This document shows positions 14,535 through 27,263 of a DNA stretch of 64,000 nt, piece after piece. Under the pieces are notes generated by a model. It made no database searches. It worked only from the letters and a program-made list of their open reading frames with translations, and was not told the DNA's origin. The DNA is taken from assembly GCF_020882245.1 (NCBI RefSeq), contig NC_083598.1:69631714-69695713 (forward strand), written 5' to 3'. Positions within the stretch are counted from its first letter, which is position 1, and each line of letters starts with the position of its first letter. Both the position numbers and the translations under genes were made by a program. This DNA is from Rhopalosiphum padi (Eukaryota > Arthropoda > Insecta > Hemiptera > Aphididae).

Positions 14535-17500
14535 TCGTTGATGCAAACACATGACGTAGCGGCTCATGAGATTTTCGGTGAAGAAGCTGTTCGCGTGACG
14601 CCGCCGTTGGTGTTGCCGTATCTGAACGGCAATGGCATCGATGACGGCGAGAATGGTCTGGATGACGACATCGAACCCGAGAACGTTACGCGAGTCAGAC
14701 TAGTACAGTTTCAAAAAAACACCGACGAGCCAATGGTACGTTATTAATTTGTATTCATGTGCACAATATATTATAGCTGTGACTTTATACAAGAAGGGCC
14801 AATGTAAAGTAAGAACACTGTTAGGAAATTTAATTGTGAAATACGCCAATATATGTGTATATATATTTTTAAATTATGGATTTTACATTTGAGTTTTGGA
14901 ATTTTAAATTTGTTTTGATGAAACATTTGTATTTTTCAAAACCAAAAACATCATTAATCGTATTTTGCATTGATCCAAAACTAAAATATAAAATAAACTT
15001 TTTTTTTTAATAATTAAACAACTTAACTTTTTTATTAAAACCTAATAATAATATTGAATTGTAGATAATTTTAACGACTTTTATTCATAAGCTTTATTAA
15101 TTGATTTTGAAATAACCAATGTCGAGATAGGACTGTGGTACATAAAATTATATACCGTCAAAATTACCTATTTATGTATCAAGTTATAGTTATTCTGCAA
15201 CAGGGATATTAGTTATTATTTTAACACAAAGAACATAATCAAATATAAGTAGCATAATTGATCAAATAATCTTAAGTTTTTCTAAATTTGACCCTTTTGT
15301 ATCAATTTATTTCAAATTATTTTAATATATTACAATATTACATAATTTTGTATAATAATAACCAGTAGGTAGTTAATTATATTATAGTATTTTATAAATA
15401 AATATTTAACAATATTTATCAAAAAAAAAAATTGAAATTGAAATTTTGTGTTTAGGGTATAACGTTAAAGATGAACGAAGATGGTAAATGTGTGGTAGCC
15501 CGGATAATGCACGGCGGTATGATTCATCGTCAAGCCACTTTGCACGTTGGAGATGAAATCCGAGAAATTAACGGTATATCTGTGGCTAATCAGTCCGTGG
15601 GAGCGCTTCAAAAACTTTTGGTCAGTAAAATTCTCCGTATTTCCTTAATCTATATAAAATACCGCGCGTCACTGCGCGACTGGAAACTTAGCTTCCGAAG
15701 TATTCTCCCTCTCCTCGTGAAAAAATTTCACTCAACGCGATAATGATGTATAGGTACCTAAATATATTATTTTCGAGTATTATTATTCACTGAGACCCAA
15801 ACCGCATTGTTTCGCGAGGGTATAGTGCGTAACAGGACAATTTAATGCGACTTGCGTGCACCCATATATAGGAAAAAATTAACCGAATTTCGGTTAGCGT
15901 ACATACAACAGGGGTAGTATCGTAATATTTAATTAATTATAAAAGTGTACCTATGGATCGTGAAAAGTGACTCATTGTAAGTATTAAGGCCGTTGTTTGT
16001 ATACTCTAATAGAGGGAGAGGTGACCTTTCATCGCGATGCAGCGTACTTAAGCAACAACGCGTATATAAAACGCTGAATAACCTTCCCGCCGACGACATA
16101 TTATATCCGCTACGCAGGTATCAGCTAAAAGCCTAATTGTTTTTTTTTTATTTTCTCGTAAAGTTTTCATTGAATTAAAAAACAAAAAAAAAAATCACAA
16201 TGTAGCCCCCAGACCCCACGCGCATTCCGTATCCCTTCTATACTGATAATATTAATATTGTACTAGCAACATTGTAATATATTATATTGTATTCAAGCGT
16301 TGTTATTTCGTTTCGTTTATTTAGAGAGAAGCTAGAGGATCTGTCACTTTTAAGATAGTGCCGTCCTACAGAAGTGCACCACCACCGTGCGAGGTACAAG
16401 TAAGCCCAAGTGTACTCTATCCGGTGTTGGCCAAATTAAAAAATCATCCATCCATCGATTAATGTCATCTATGTACAGAAGACATTCAATCGATTTATAT
16501 TTATATACATATATATGATATACATTTTACTACATTTTATACCTTATTATTATTATTATTTATTAACTACTTATTATATGTCTTATAAATTAAAAAACTT
16601 CTAATATTATTTATAATATATTCATTAATATGTTATTTCTTTTAAAATTTGGCCTACGTCAGAAATAGAAATACTAAACGTACTGTGTTTACAGTTTGTG
16701 TAGTTTATTAAAATTAACCTTTTTCCGTGTATTTTGATATTATTATGTGTGTTTTTTTAACCATTTCTCATACGTAGTTGTTCAGGATAAAGCCATTACC
16801 TGTCATTGTAAGTACTTAAGAATTTGATAATTTTATTAACATTTATGAGAATGCGATGTAGTTGAGTATTGCTTATACTTTCTATTAGTTTCGTTGCGTT
16901 ATAGTATTCAATATATTATGTAGTTTTATTTATTTGAAAACTAAACTTTATTTTATGAAAATCGTACGTATTGATATCCGATTTTCTTATATTCGATCAC
17001 TTAATTTTTGATATTGTTTTTCTTTTTATTTCTCCCAGTACATATTTCATCAATTAATGCTCTTGATACAGAAATTTACAGAAGCTGAATTAGGTACTTC
17101 CTAGAGGGTTTTAATTTAAATCACGCATATTATACGTGTATTAAGACTTTAAGTAATTGCTTTCATTAATTGTAGTATATGTATGTACACAACTATATAA
17201 TCACAGATTCAGCTTACAGTGCAGTATGAGTATAATACAAATATTTAAAAAAAAAAAAAAAAAACCATCTGTTTATTTAATATAAAGCAAATTAAAGTTA
17301 TCGTTGTACTCTAAAATAATTATAAATGTATTATGATTACTATTTAAAATATGTCTTTTTCTATTATCTATTATTATAGTTATATATTTAGAATAAAGCC
17401 TACTTTTTTTTTTATTTAATTGATAATTCATTATTATTTATTCATTTATCCAATTACCCTTTCCATATCGATGTGTGTTCCGTAGATATTCGTCCGTGCT

Positions 17501-20500
17501 CAGTTCAGTTATGACCCGCTTCAAGACGACTTAATACCATGCGCACAGGCTGGCATAACGTTCAATATCGGTGACATATTGCAGGTATGTTTGTCGTTAG
17601 TTTTACGCTGATCGATGAACCGAAAAAATTACATTATTTCTATTTGACATTTTTTTTTCTCTAGATAATCAGTAAAGACGACCACCATTGGTGGCAAGCC
17701 CGAAAAGACAATTCAGCCGGTTCAGCTGGCCTAATACCATCGCCAGAACTCCAAGAGTGGCGTATCACCTGTAAAGCTCTAGAAAATTCCAAACACGAAC
17801 AAGGTAAATGATTACAATACAAGTTGTTATTCATGGATTTTATGGTTTTTCGTATGACTTGGTTTTTTTTTGTGCGTTCCTAAAATATGTGTTGCTTGTG
17901 TGTTTCTATTTTATAACTTTGCCGTATCAAAAGAATCCAGTTGCTCGTCGCACGAAGGGTGTGACGGTACCACCGGTAAGGTTTTTGCTTATGTAATTGC
18001 TTTTTAGATAATATGCCATAATGTCTGGCATATTTTAAAGCTGATTTTTATTTATTATAATAGTTATTATTGTTAACGCATATAATTAAAATTATAATTA
18101 TAATTGTTATAATAGATATTATTAAAGGTACCTATCTATTTATTTTTCGTGTACCTATTATTGATTATTTAACCTCTGAAGAAGAGGGTTAGACGTAACC
18201 TGGAAATCTTTTAAAAATTATTTGATTTTTGTTATAGTTAATTGCTCAATATTCGGTCGTAAGAAAAAATTAAAAGAAAAATATCTCGCCAAACACAACG
18301 CGGTGTTTGATCACATCGACTTGGCTACCTACGAAGAAGTAGTCAAATTACCATGTGAGTGTATTATTCAAGTTTCATACTTGGGCAACGCAATAGCACT
18401 TAAGCATAATTTATTTTTGTATTTCAGCATTCCAACGCAAAACGTTAGTTCTTCTGGGCGCGCATGGTGTCGGACGAAGACATATAAAAAACACAATTAT
18501 TCAAAAACATCCAGACAAATATGCTTATCCAATGGCTCGTAAGTCAACGAGATAAATCATAGGAGGGGAGGGGAGGGTACAAATAGCAAAAACATGGATT
18601 GCTCATATTATAAAATCACGCTATTTAATATGTTTAATAATTCATTATGATTTAGATACGACAAGACCGCTGAAACCCGGCGAAGAAAACGGTTTAGCCT
18701 ACTATTTCGTTACATATGACGAAATGATGACAGACATAAATGCGCACGAGTACTTGGAATATGGTAAGCCAGACATATATATATACTTATTATTAGGGCC
18801 CGAATTTCAAAGTGCTTTATTTTTTAGTTGTTAGAAAAATAAAATAAATTCTAAGTACATAATTCGTTTTATGTAAAAGATACTTACAATTTGGAATTTT
18901 TACTTTGCATTATTTTTAAAATTGATTTTATTATTTTTAGTACATATTATATTAATCCATTAAACAAGCTTTTAGTGTAAACTAGGAAATTTAAAATTGT
19001 GTATTAAGAAATATTATTTTCATAATATTTGCTTTTATAGTTTTACAAATTTTTCATCCGTACCAAATGTCAGTTCTAAACATAAATATATCTCAATAGA
19101 GATTTTTTAATGATTATCAAATATGATGTTTTACCGAGACTCAAACAAATTAGTAAATGGTCAGTTGGAGATACATCGCAATCGCATTTATCTCCGGTTA
19201 ACTGTTAATTTATTGTGGGTGTCTGTCAACGTTTGATGTTTTGTTTTGGTATTTTTGTTAGCTTAAAACATAAAGAAGTGTTAAAAATACCGAAAGTTAA
19301 ACCGTCGTTTTCTTATCGCTTGCATTGTAGCTTACAAAAACAATTTTAGACATCTTTTAATAGGTATTTTTATTATTTTTTGATAGTTTTTAGTGCATTT
19401 AAATTCGGGCCCTTCTTATGATATTATACGTATATTATGTATGCACGTATTAGCTCCTGGACAATGTGTAAAAGTATACGATATGAATACGCGCGGTAGT
19501 GATGTATTTGAAGATTTTGAAATTTGATAACTTAGACTAGTATTATTGTATTATACAATCCTTGAAACATACCCTGGAACATGACGTATTTTACCTAAAA
19601 TATTATTTACGCCGTAGTATATACTCGTATAATGTAATCGTACATTATTTACGCGTTCTCGCGCAAACTATTGTCCAGAGTTATTTTGTTCATCGATAAT
19701 ATTTTGCTTTTCCTACGAGTGGATAACATGAACTGTTAAGTAGGCACCCACGACGATGCCATGTACGGCACGAAGCTAGACACAATAAGGAAGATCCATC
19801 ATGAAGGAAAAATCGCCATACTGGACGTCGAGCCGCAGGCGCTGAAAATATTACGGACTGCCGAATTCGCGCCGCTGGTCGTGTTCATCGCAGCTCCCCC
19901 GCACCGATCGCTTACCGACGTAAGTGTTGAAAGAAATTATTATTATGAGCCATTTACTACTCGTGGAGCCACGACGAGTCATTTAGTGTGGCGTCCTAGT
20001 AAAATTATTGTCCACGCGCGCTCCGCCCAACGATTATATTGTCTGTTGGGTTAGGTTTACCTACCTACTGACAATAATAAGAATAGGTTGTGAAATAGTT
20101 GGTTCGAAATGACATAAATTACTGATAAAAGTGTTCATCTATAAATAAGGAAACGCCCTCATAATTTTACCAAACTAGCCTTTCTCGGTCCTCTTACCTC
20201 CTCGACACGTGGTACTGAGAATTTATTATAGTCAGAAACATAATAATAATATTACTATCGACGTTCCATTGAATCAATATGGCTTTTGTAGGTATATTGT
20301 TTTGGGATGGGTTGCACTTCAATTTTCTACAAAGTCAAACTTTTTTCGAACATTTTAAACTTTTGAACTTTAAATTTAATATTTAATTTAGTAATTCATT
20401 TTAAATTTAAACCGATAAGGCCCATCCATACGGCAAATTAAGGAATGAATAATAGTATTCTAGGGTAAAGTTATTTTATATTTTGTAATAATATGTTATA

Positions 20501-20887
20501 ATATATTGACCTTGATTTTATTAAACTATTCGAAATATTTGAGTTTTAATTATTCGAGTATTAATCTCCAACTAACTTCAAACTGTTTTAATTCCTTGAA
20601 ATTTGAGAGTACGGGAACTTCGAGAACTCGTGTCTATTATGTTCGCATGTCACATATTACAATGTATAAAATAATACGTATAAAAATTACATAAATACTT
20701 GTTTCAGTTCGACGGAAGTTTGGAAAAACTCGCCAACGAATCTGAACTGCTACAGCGGGCGTATGAACATTTGTTCGACATCACTATCGTTAACGAAGAC
20801 ATCGAAGAAACCATTGACGAGTTGGAAAGGGTAATGGAACGAGTGCACACAACTCCGCAATGGGTCCCCGTAGCGTGGGTATATTAG
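14535..20887 (+). CDS. CASK: CASK, peripheral plasma membrane MAGUK scaffold (3' half)
   Basis: This is the C-terminal half of CASK, the MAGUK scaffold that links membrane proteins such as neurexins to cytoskeletal and synaptic partners. Exons: 14535-14735, 15456-15620, 16325-16393, 17486-17584, 17665-17803, 17934-17975 (candidate microexon), 18238-18354, 18428-18538, 18656-18763, 19744-19919, 20708-20887. All have GT-AG borders and keep phase, giving 468 residues plus stop. The order is: end of the second L27 region (LMQTHDVAAHEIF), PDZ at about residues 52-135 (DEPMGITL, GGMIHRQATLHVGDEI), SH3 at about 146-215 (DDHHWWQA, AGLIPSPELQEWR), and guanylate-kinase-like at about 280-460 (LGAHGVGRRHIKNTI, DVEPQALKILRTAEFAP). 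The end PQWVPVAWVY-stop matches the invariant CASK C-terminus. The CaM-kinase-like domain and first L27 are not in the window. A possible AATAAA lies at 21501. Confidence 0.96.
17934..17975 (+). CDS. CASK: Candidate 42-nt CASK microexon in the SH3-GUK hook
   Basis: A strong donor (ccg|gtaagg) follows a 42-nt block preceded by an AAAAG acceptor. It is phase-compatible with both flanking exons (phase 1 in, phase 1 out), so it can be included or skipped without a frameshift. It would encode ESSCSSHEGCDGTT, a Ser/Cys/Gly-rich insertion between the SH3 domain and the basic GRKKKLKEKYLAKHNAVFD segment. The polypyrimidine tract is weak, consistent with alternative use. No known homologue of the insert is recalled, and skipping it gives the canonical protein. 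Confidence 0.45.
18796..19412. mobile_element. MITE with terminal inverted repeats in a CASK intron
   Basis: The ends are inverted copies: left gggcccgaatttcaaagtgc, right in reverse gggcccgaatttaaatgcac. The element sits wholly inside the intron between exons 18656-18763 and 19744-19919. There is no coding capacity and no clear target-site duplication, so the superfamily is not assigned. Confidence 0.6.
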
Positions 20888-23800
20888 AATTTAAGTGTGA
20901 GTATGCACATCGACCGATCATTTGATTATTTTTTTTAAAAAACCACTCAAAAATCAAAAAATATGTATACTTTATACGATTTTTTAAAGCGTCGAGTGAT
21001 ATAAAGAAAATATCTTAAAACTATCTTGGTGGTTTCTTTATTACTCTCCCTATCGATGAAAGAATATATGCATGCCTTATATAGTTATATCGTATTTCTC
21101 ATACGAGTCAAACGTATGTAAGATGTAACATTACCGAAAACTCCGCCTATTCGTTAAAACCGTATAAAGTACTACAGTATAGTGTAATATATAGACAGAC
21201 ATTAAAATACCAGTGACAAAACAATTTAGTGTGCCCGGCGCAAAAAGTTATTGTCCCATTTGTATGGCGGTATGTTAAGTTATTGTACTACTCCTTCGCC
21301 CGAACAAAATATTATAGTGCGCAGACACCAAAAACGATTTAATCTCCGCTGTGACATCGCACATTTCTCCAGGATCGGTAGCTCTTCCGACTATAATATC
21401 AAAAATTATGCGCCGTTCAGGTAATATCAATGGCATAAAACAGTTGTGTAGGATAGTCATTTAAATGTTTATCAATATATGTGTACTGATTTAAAAATAT
21501 AATAAACCAATCGATATATATGTAAAGTATGTTTTCAAGTTTTAATTGTTAAAATGTAATTTTTGTTGAATATTTTTTCTAAACTAAACTTACAAAAAAT
21601 AATTAATTATAATAAGAATTTACAAATAAGAAAATAATACACAAATTATATTTGTATTCGTATAATATTTTTATTTTATCCTCACTATATCAAATTGTTG
21701 TCCTTTACATAACAATTAATATTTTTGATTTATTTTTTTCTTTAATTGATTAAAAAAAACAAACTATTGTTACTCATTAATACAAACAAATATATGTACA
21801 GTTTAGTGTGTACATTGTGCATTCCAAATATCTTAGGAAAAAGTTTTACTGTTTAGTTTCATGATAGCATATCGTTTAAATAACTTGAATCGGCCAATAT
21901 TTCGTTATTTAACTAAGTATTAAATTTATGATTTTTATATTTTATATTTATTATGACTACAACACTTATAACAAACTTTTAGGATGTTTAGGACACGGTG
22001 TATACCCCGTCCCATTTATCCTAACTCTCCTCACCACTTTCCGACTTGGTTTACGCCCCCTTATTAAAAAAAAAAAATGTATGTGGCGTTTTTAGTAAAA
22101 CTGGGCATGGAGTAGTAATTCGATTATACTCTTGTTATACGTTTAAATTATTCAAATTTTTTTTAATTTTAACCAAAAAAACATACAATAATTAATTGAT
22201 TTTACAGATATTCTATATTTTGCATATTTTGCAAACGAATTCAAAAAAAAATAATGTAATTGAGTTTCTTGGAATGTGGATATACTGAATACATATATTT
22301 GAGGCTTATCTATAATATACTGCAACCCATTTTATACACAAAACTGAAATTTGCTATAAATATAAATGTATAACCTTTTAAAAATCATTAACGACAATAA
22401 AATGCAAACTTCAAAAATGTATATTTTAACGCTTTCGGTATATTTTTATTTTTATGATCCCTAGTTGTGTTATTGTTCCGGTCCCAAGTGATATTATGCC
22501 ATTGTTACGTCACTGGTAAAGTAAGGTTTAATGTTTTAAAAAATAAACAAACTAAGTCTTATTAATTTTTTTTTCAGGCTACCAATAATAATAAACTAAC
22601 ATATGATCTTGAGTGCCACCAACATGAAATCGGTTCAACATTTTGTACATTGAAAAAAATCTGACTCACACTTAACACATAGATCTGCAAATTTCTGTAC
22701 CTAATTTGGTTTATTAAATTTATTTGTTTTTCTTTTGTAATATTAGCGTTAAGTGGTAACTAATCACAGATCTCATTAATTTATATTAATATTGTTTTTA
22801 TTAGAAACTAAAGGCGAGTGTTTATTACGTTAATTTATTTTCTCCAAATTGTTAGGTCTATGTTTTGGGTCCAATAATATTATTATGTTAACGCAACTAA
22901 TACACACGCCTAACACCAACATTCCCTAATAATCATTTGTTATTACTATAGCAATATTTTGACAACTCATTAACATTTATTATTTTAAACCTTACTATAA
23001 ACTACAAAATTAATTTATTTTGGTACCTATTAAGTTGATCCCAAAAAAATCAAAATATTATTAATAATATTATACTTGTTGACTTATTTAGTCGCTATTT
23101 TGTTGTTATAATTGTATTGCTCGTAAGAGTATTTTCTTTATAATTAAATATGGATTATACATAGTTACTCATTTTGTTAGTGACTCGTTGTAGCTTCTAT
23201 TGAAGCTTTTTTTGACTTAAATAACAATGTACAGGATACCTTGGCTAATTTTATTTTTGTCTTAATTATTCCTATTCTATTTCCGATTATTTTACAGTTG
23301 CTCAAACATTCGGAGTCGACACTACCCATTATATCGACTTACTGTTTTCCATTGCCATTTAAACACAGCAATGATGTATGTACATTGTATAGTCTCAACT
23401 GCCAAGGCACTATTTCTGTAAGAGTGTACAAATGTGCAGCACCAATTCGTATGTACATGAAACTGGTGTAATAATAATATACACATAACTGTATTTAAAC
23501 TGTAAATTGTAATAAAATAATTATATTATTTATGTTTCTTGAAAAAATAGAGCTCCGTGATCTATTATACAAATGTGTTCAACCATAAAATAATTTAGAA
23601 TTTATAAGTACCTAGTGGTTAGTTGATTAAATATGACAAGTAAGTAATGTCAAATAAGTTTATATTGATTTAATAAATGCATCAAACATTCAGAAACCAA
23701 CGTTTTATATAAATGTATCTACGAGTATCTCGTGTTTTATAGATCGATCATGGAAATTAAATAGATATAAGTAGATGTAAACTCATTATATACACATTAA

Positions 23801-26160
23801 ATAGATGAACACTATTGGTTATAGTAATAATTAGAAACAAAATTGAAAATAATAACTCAGTTCTACCACCTTTATATATAATGTAATCTACTTAATGTAA
23901 ATTACATTTCATTTTAACTTATTTTGAAAAAATGTATTTGTATTGACATTTTTAAAAACAAAACTCATAATATTATTAAAAACAACATAGTTTGACTCTT
24001 TATTTTCATACGGTATATTAAAAATATGTATGTACCTACAGGGAACAAAATAATCATTTCTGCGTCGGTAAAAGTTATTCAACATGTCAAAATGTATGAT
24101 ATTTGGAATGTTATTTTTTTGTTTTATAAAAATATTATACCTGCCAGTACATACGATTATTAATATATTTGTTGGTACAGCATATTATACTAATAACTAA
24201 TATACCATAGGTAATGACAGTAATGACATTCGTTAGGCAAAGCTATGGATAATACCATTCAAAAATATGTTTTTGCTTGATGAGGTAGACGAGGTTAGTC
24301 TATGTAAAATATAATAATATTAAAATATGTGATCGTGACAGTTAGATAAATTCACACAGTGATACCATCGTAAAACTGTAGTACGGCCAATGATGGCCAT
24401 TCCAAAGGTGAATCGAAAATGTAATTCAATTTGGAAATTAGTATAACTAACTAATGACTATAGGGTTTGAATTTGTATGCATTTGCATATTTCAATTGTA
24501 CTATATGCTGAGTAACCAAAGATATTTTAATGCATATTTCAACATTTTAAAATAGCTTTAAAGTCACGTTTGGTATTTGTATGCAGTAGATATAAGCAGC
24601 TTAAATAAAAACCATGGATTCAATTTCGAAAAAATAAAATAAAGAGATTTTTAGTAAAATAATTAAAGTTATTATAGTAAAATTAAAATCTATATAAGCA
24701 ATTATAAACTAATAAAATAAGTATTGTTTAAACTTGTTTTATGTTAATTATAATTTTATCGCATAGATACTTCGTCATTTTGGTAGGTACATATACGTTT
24801 ATTTTCAAGAATGTATTTTTTTGCATATACCTACCTAAAACTAAATCTCGCAATTATAACATTATTTCTAATATGCAATTAAAAAATAATAATTATAAAG
24901 AATTTATTCTTGCTATATTTTACTAGCATATCTACGTGATATATGTAGTAGAAAAATGATGAAGACTAAGAAAAAAAATACTAGTTACAAATTGTATTCA
25001 CACTATTCACAGTTACATTTTTATGTTGTTAAAAAAACTTCGATTTACAAACTTTTTATTTTTATTTTTAATATAATAGTTAGGTACTTTTTAAATAATG
25101 ATCAATAAATGAGTGATAGGTATCTGTGATAACCACCAACTTTTGAAGTTTATACCGGTAAAGTACTAAAGTGCCACTTAGATATCAATGTATCATATTT
25201 TATCTTGCTGCTGCTTCCCCATAATAAAATAATTAGTCGCCAATCACAACCGCAAAAGGACACTCGGTTTCCTCTTTCAAACGTCAAAGTCAACAGTGAA
25301 TGAAGCCACCGGACTCCTATTATTTATTTTTACTTACTATAATAATTATAGTTTATTCAGAAGTTCAATGAGTTTAGACTTAGAATATATCAGGGATAGG
25401 TCTCAGTGGTGGGAAACTTGAAACTTAATAGAAACACTGCAGCCTGTCTCACTATCACGAAGTTAACGTGAACATTAAAGTAAAGTACCTTTTTTCGATC
25501 ACCACGACCTATACTTATTCAGTTATACATATTATATTACATACAGCTTGTAGGATACTGGTTGGACTGCTAGAGGTTTTAATGATTAGCCGAAAACCTG
25601 TTGTACACCAAACCTATCTGACCACTCACTTGGAGATGAATTTTTCGCCAAAACGATGACTCCGGTTGTGCGTTGTACCTTTACTGATGATGTGACGAAA
25701 AATGAACCTATTAGTCGATGTATCAAACTCTCCATAATGTAATTTTGTTTTGGTTATTAAATTTATATCCACTTCCATTTTTCTTTTTCCGATCGATGGA
25801 GGGTATTTCGGTGAAATTCTTATATAGATTGGTCGGTGACAAATATAAGCCGTGTAATTGTGAGTGGAGTGTGTGTGTGTGACAGAAACAACGACTGCAC
25901 TCCGCGGGCTTCAACACGCTCCTTCTGTAACAGTTCTATTTAAAAATATGTAAGACACCAATTGATGTAAAAATAGCATCCAACGAACAATTTTAGTGAA
26001 TGGTGGAATAGTTTGTTTAAAAAATTTGATGAACAAACAGTCCAATTTTTAGGAAAATTTTGCGGGCGATACAATTGGACGAATGAGGCAAAAAACTATA
26101 AGAAATAATAGTCTAAGGCCGATGATAAACCAATTATGAAAAAAACAATTTTCAAAGCGC
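20888..26160. other. CASK 3' UTR/flank and AT-rich intergenic DNA
   Basis: This runs from the CASK stop codon to a CpG-richer block. Several AATAAA hexamers occur, the first good one at 21501. No exon, RNA gene or paired transposon end was recognised. The small open frames are AT-rich and look spurious. Confidence 0.6.
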
Positions 26161-26954
26161 TGTCCAATTTGTGGCGGTACGAATCGGAAATGCGCGTATT
26201 TGCAAAGATCGCCGTATTGACGACGTCAAATTGTCCACTGTCCGACTGGTAAGTGGTTTATATAACGTCTCGGCCGTCTCGCCTGGAACAGCGTCTTCGT
26301 CGTCGTCACTGCGTCCACTGCTGTGCTATGACGTCGCTTGTTGGCGGCTGTCACATATACACACATATATATAATACACCAACCGTTTTTCTTGATTTTA
26401 AACCAGCCCTATGTATTCGGCGTCACCGTCGTTTGGTTATACTGATGATGCTCGAGGGCGCCCATCTATCAAAACCTAGGGAGGTGCCAATCATAATCAT
26501 TAGTACATTTTCGTAATATTATCATTAGAAAAATTAATTGATTATTCATAACAATCATAACTAATTCTCGAAATCGTGATATACTTTGTCGCATGCAATA
26601 CAATTTTTATCGTGTGAAAATAAATATTTTGTATTCTTGAATTATGAATTATGATATGAATTAAGAATTTAGTCAAACAAAAACCATTCGACTATATTAG
26701 TCGAGTGGATTATGAACCAGTGACAAAATTATATCGAAGACTATAGGAAATAATTATGATAAAAGATAACGATACCTTAATAACCTTACCCTTTAACAGT
26801 ACCTACCTTGTACGTATTTTGTAGTATTACCACAAATTAAAATATACTTTTATTTTGTTATTTATGAGTACCTATTACCTTAATAAATAATTGATTAACT
26901 ATATATTTTCTCATTAATAAACATATTATTTACTCTTTAATTTCATTGTTTTAG
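26160..26954 (+). promoter_or_regulatory. Possible promoter and untranslated first exon with intron
   Basis: A CpG-richer block (about 26160-26460) contains a consensus donor gactg|gtaagt at 26249. About 700 bp on, an acceptor ttgttttag ends at 26954, 15 bases before the ATG of the broken ORF at 26970. Together they would make a first exon, an intron of 26249-26954, and a coding exon. This is an inference from splice-site geometry only. Confidence 0.3.
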
Positions 26955-26969
26955 TTTAAATTCGTTAAT

Positions 26970-27263
26970 ATGGGAAACTTCGACGAAACGGCAAATTTGT
27001 TTGCAATTCAAAATATAGAAGTGCAAGAAAACGTAGGGTTATATGGAAGACTATTAACAAAAGAAAATCGTGTGGATCCTTTTGGCTTTTGCATTATCCG
27101 GTCGATTGTTTGTAAAAAAAATTTAGATTAACTTAAGGATCTTACTCAAGTTTCAAAAGGAGTAAAGATTGTTGAAAACAAATACTGTTTAATTTTTTGG
27201 AAATGCAATATAATAAGACATGTCAACATAAAAGAAATAAGCTTACCTATGTCCTATTGGTAA
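26970..27263 (+). pseudogene. Broken ORF of unknown family crossing the palindrome's left edge
   Basis: Starting at ATG 26970 the frame encodes 53 residues beginning MGNFDETANLFAIQNIEVQE, hits TAA at 27129-27131, and continues open in the same frame to TAA at 27261 (KGVKIVENKYCLIFWKC and on). The 98-codon frame with a single internal stop looks like a decayed coding exon rather than chance AT-rich sequence. No family is recognised. The left boundary of the inverted repeat (27191) cuts through it, so only its last part is present, inverted, at the far end of the right arm. Confidence 0.4.

Noticed and set aside
23241..23471. 76-codon open frame in the CASK 3' flank
   Set aside because: Hydrophobic AT-driven translation with no supporting splice, homology or codon signal.
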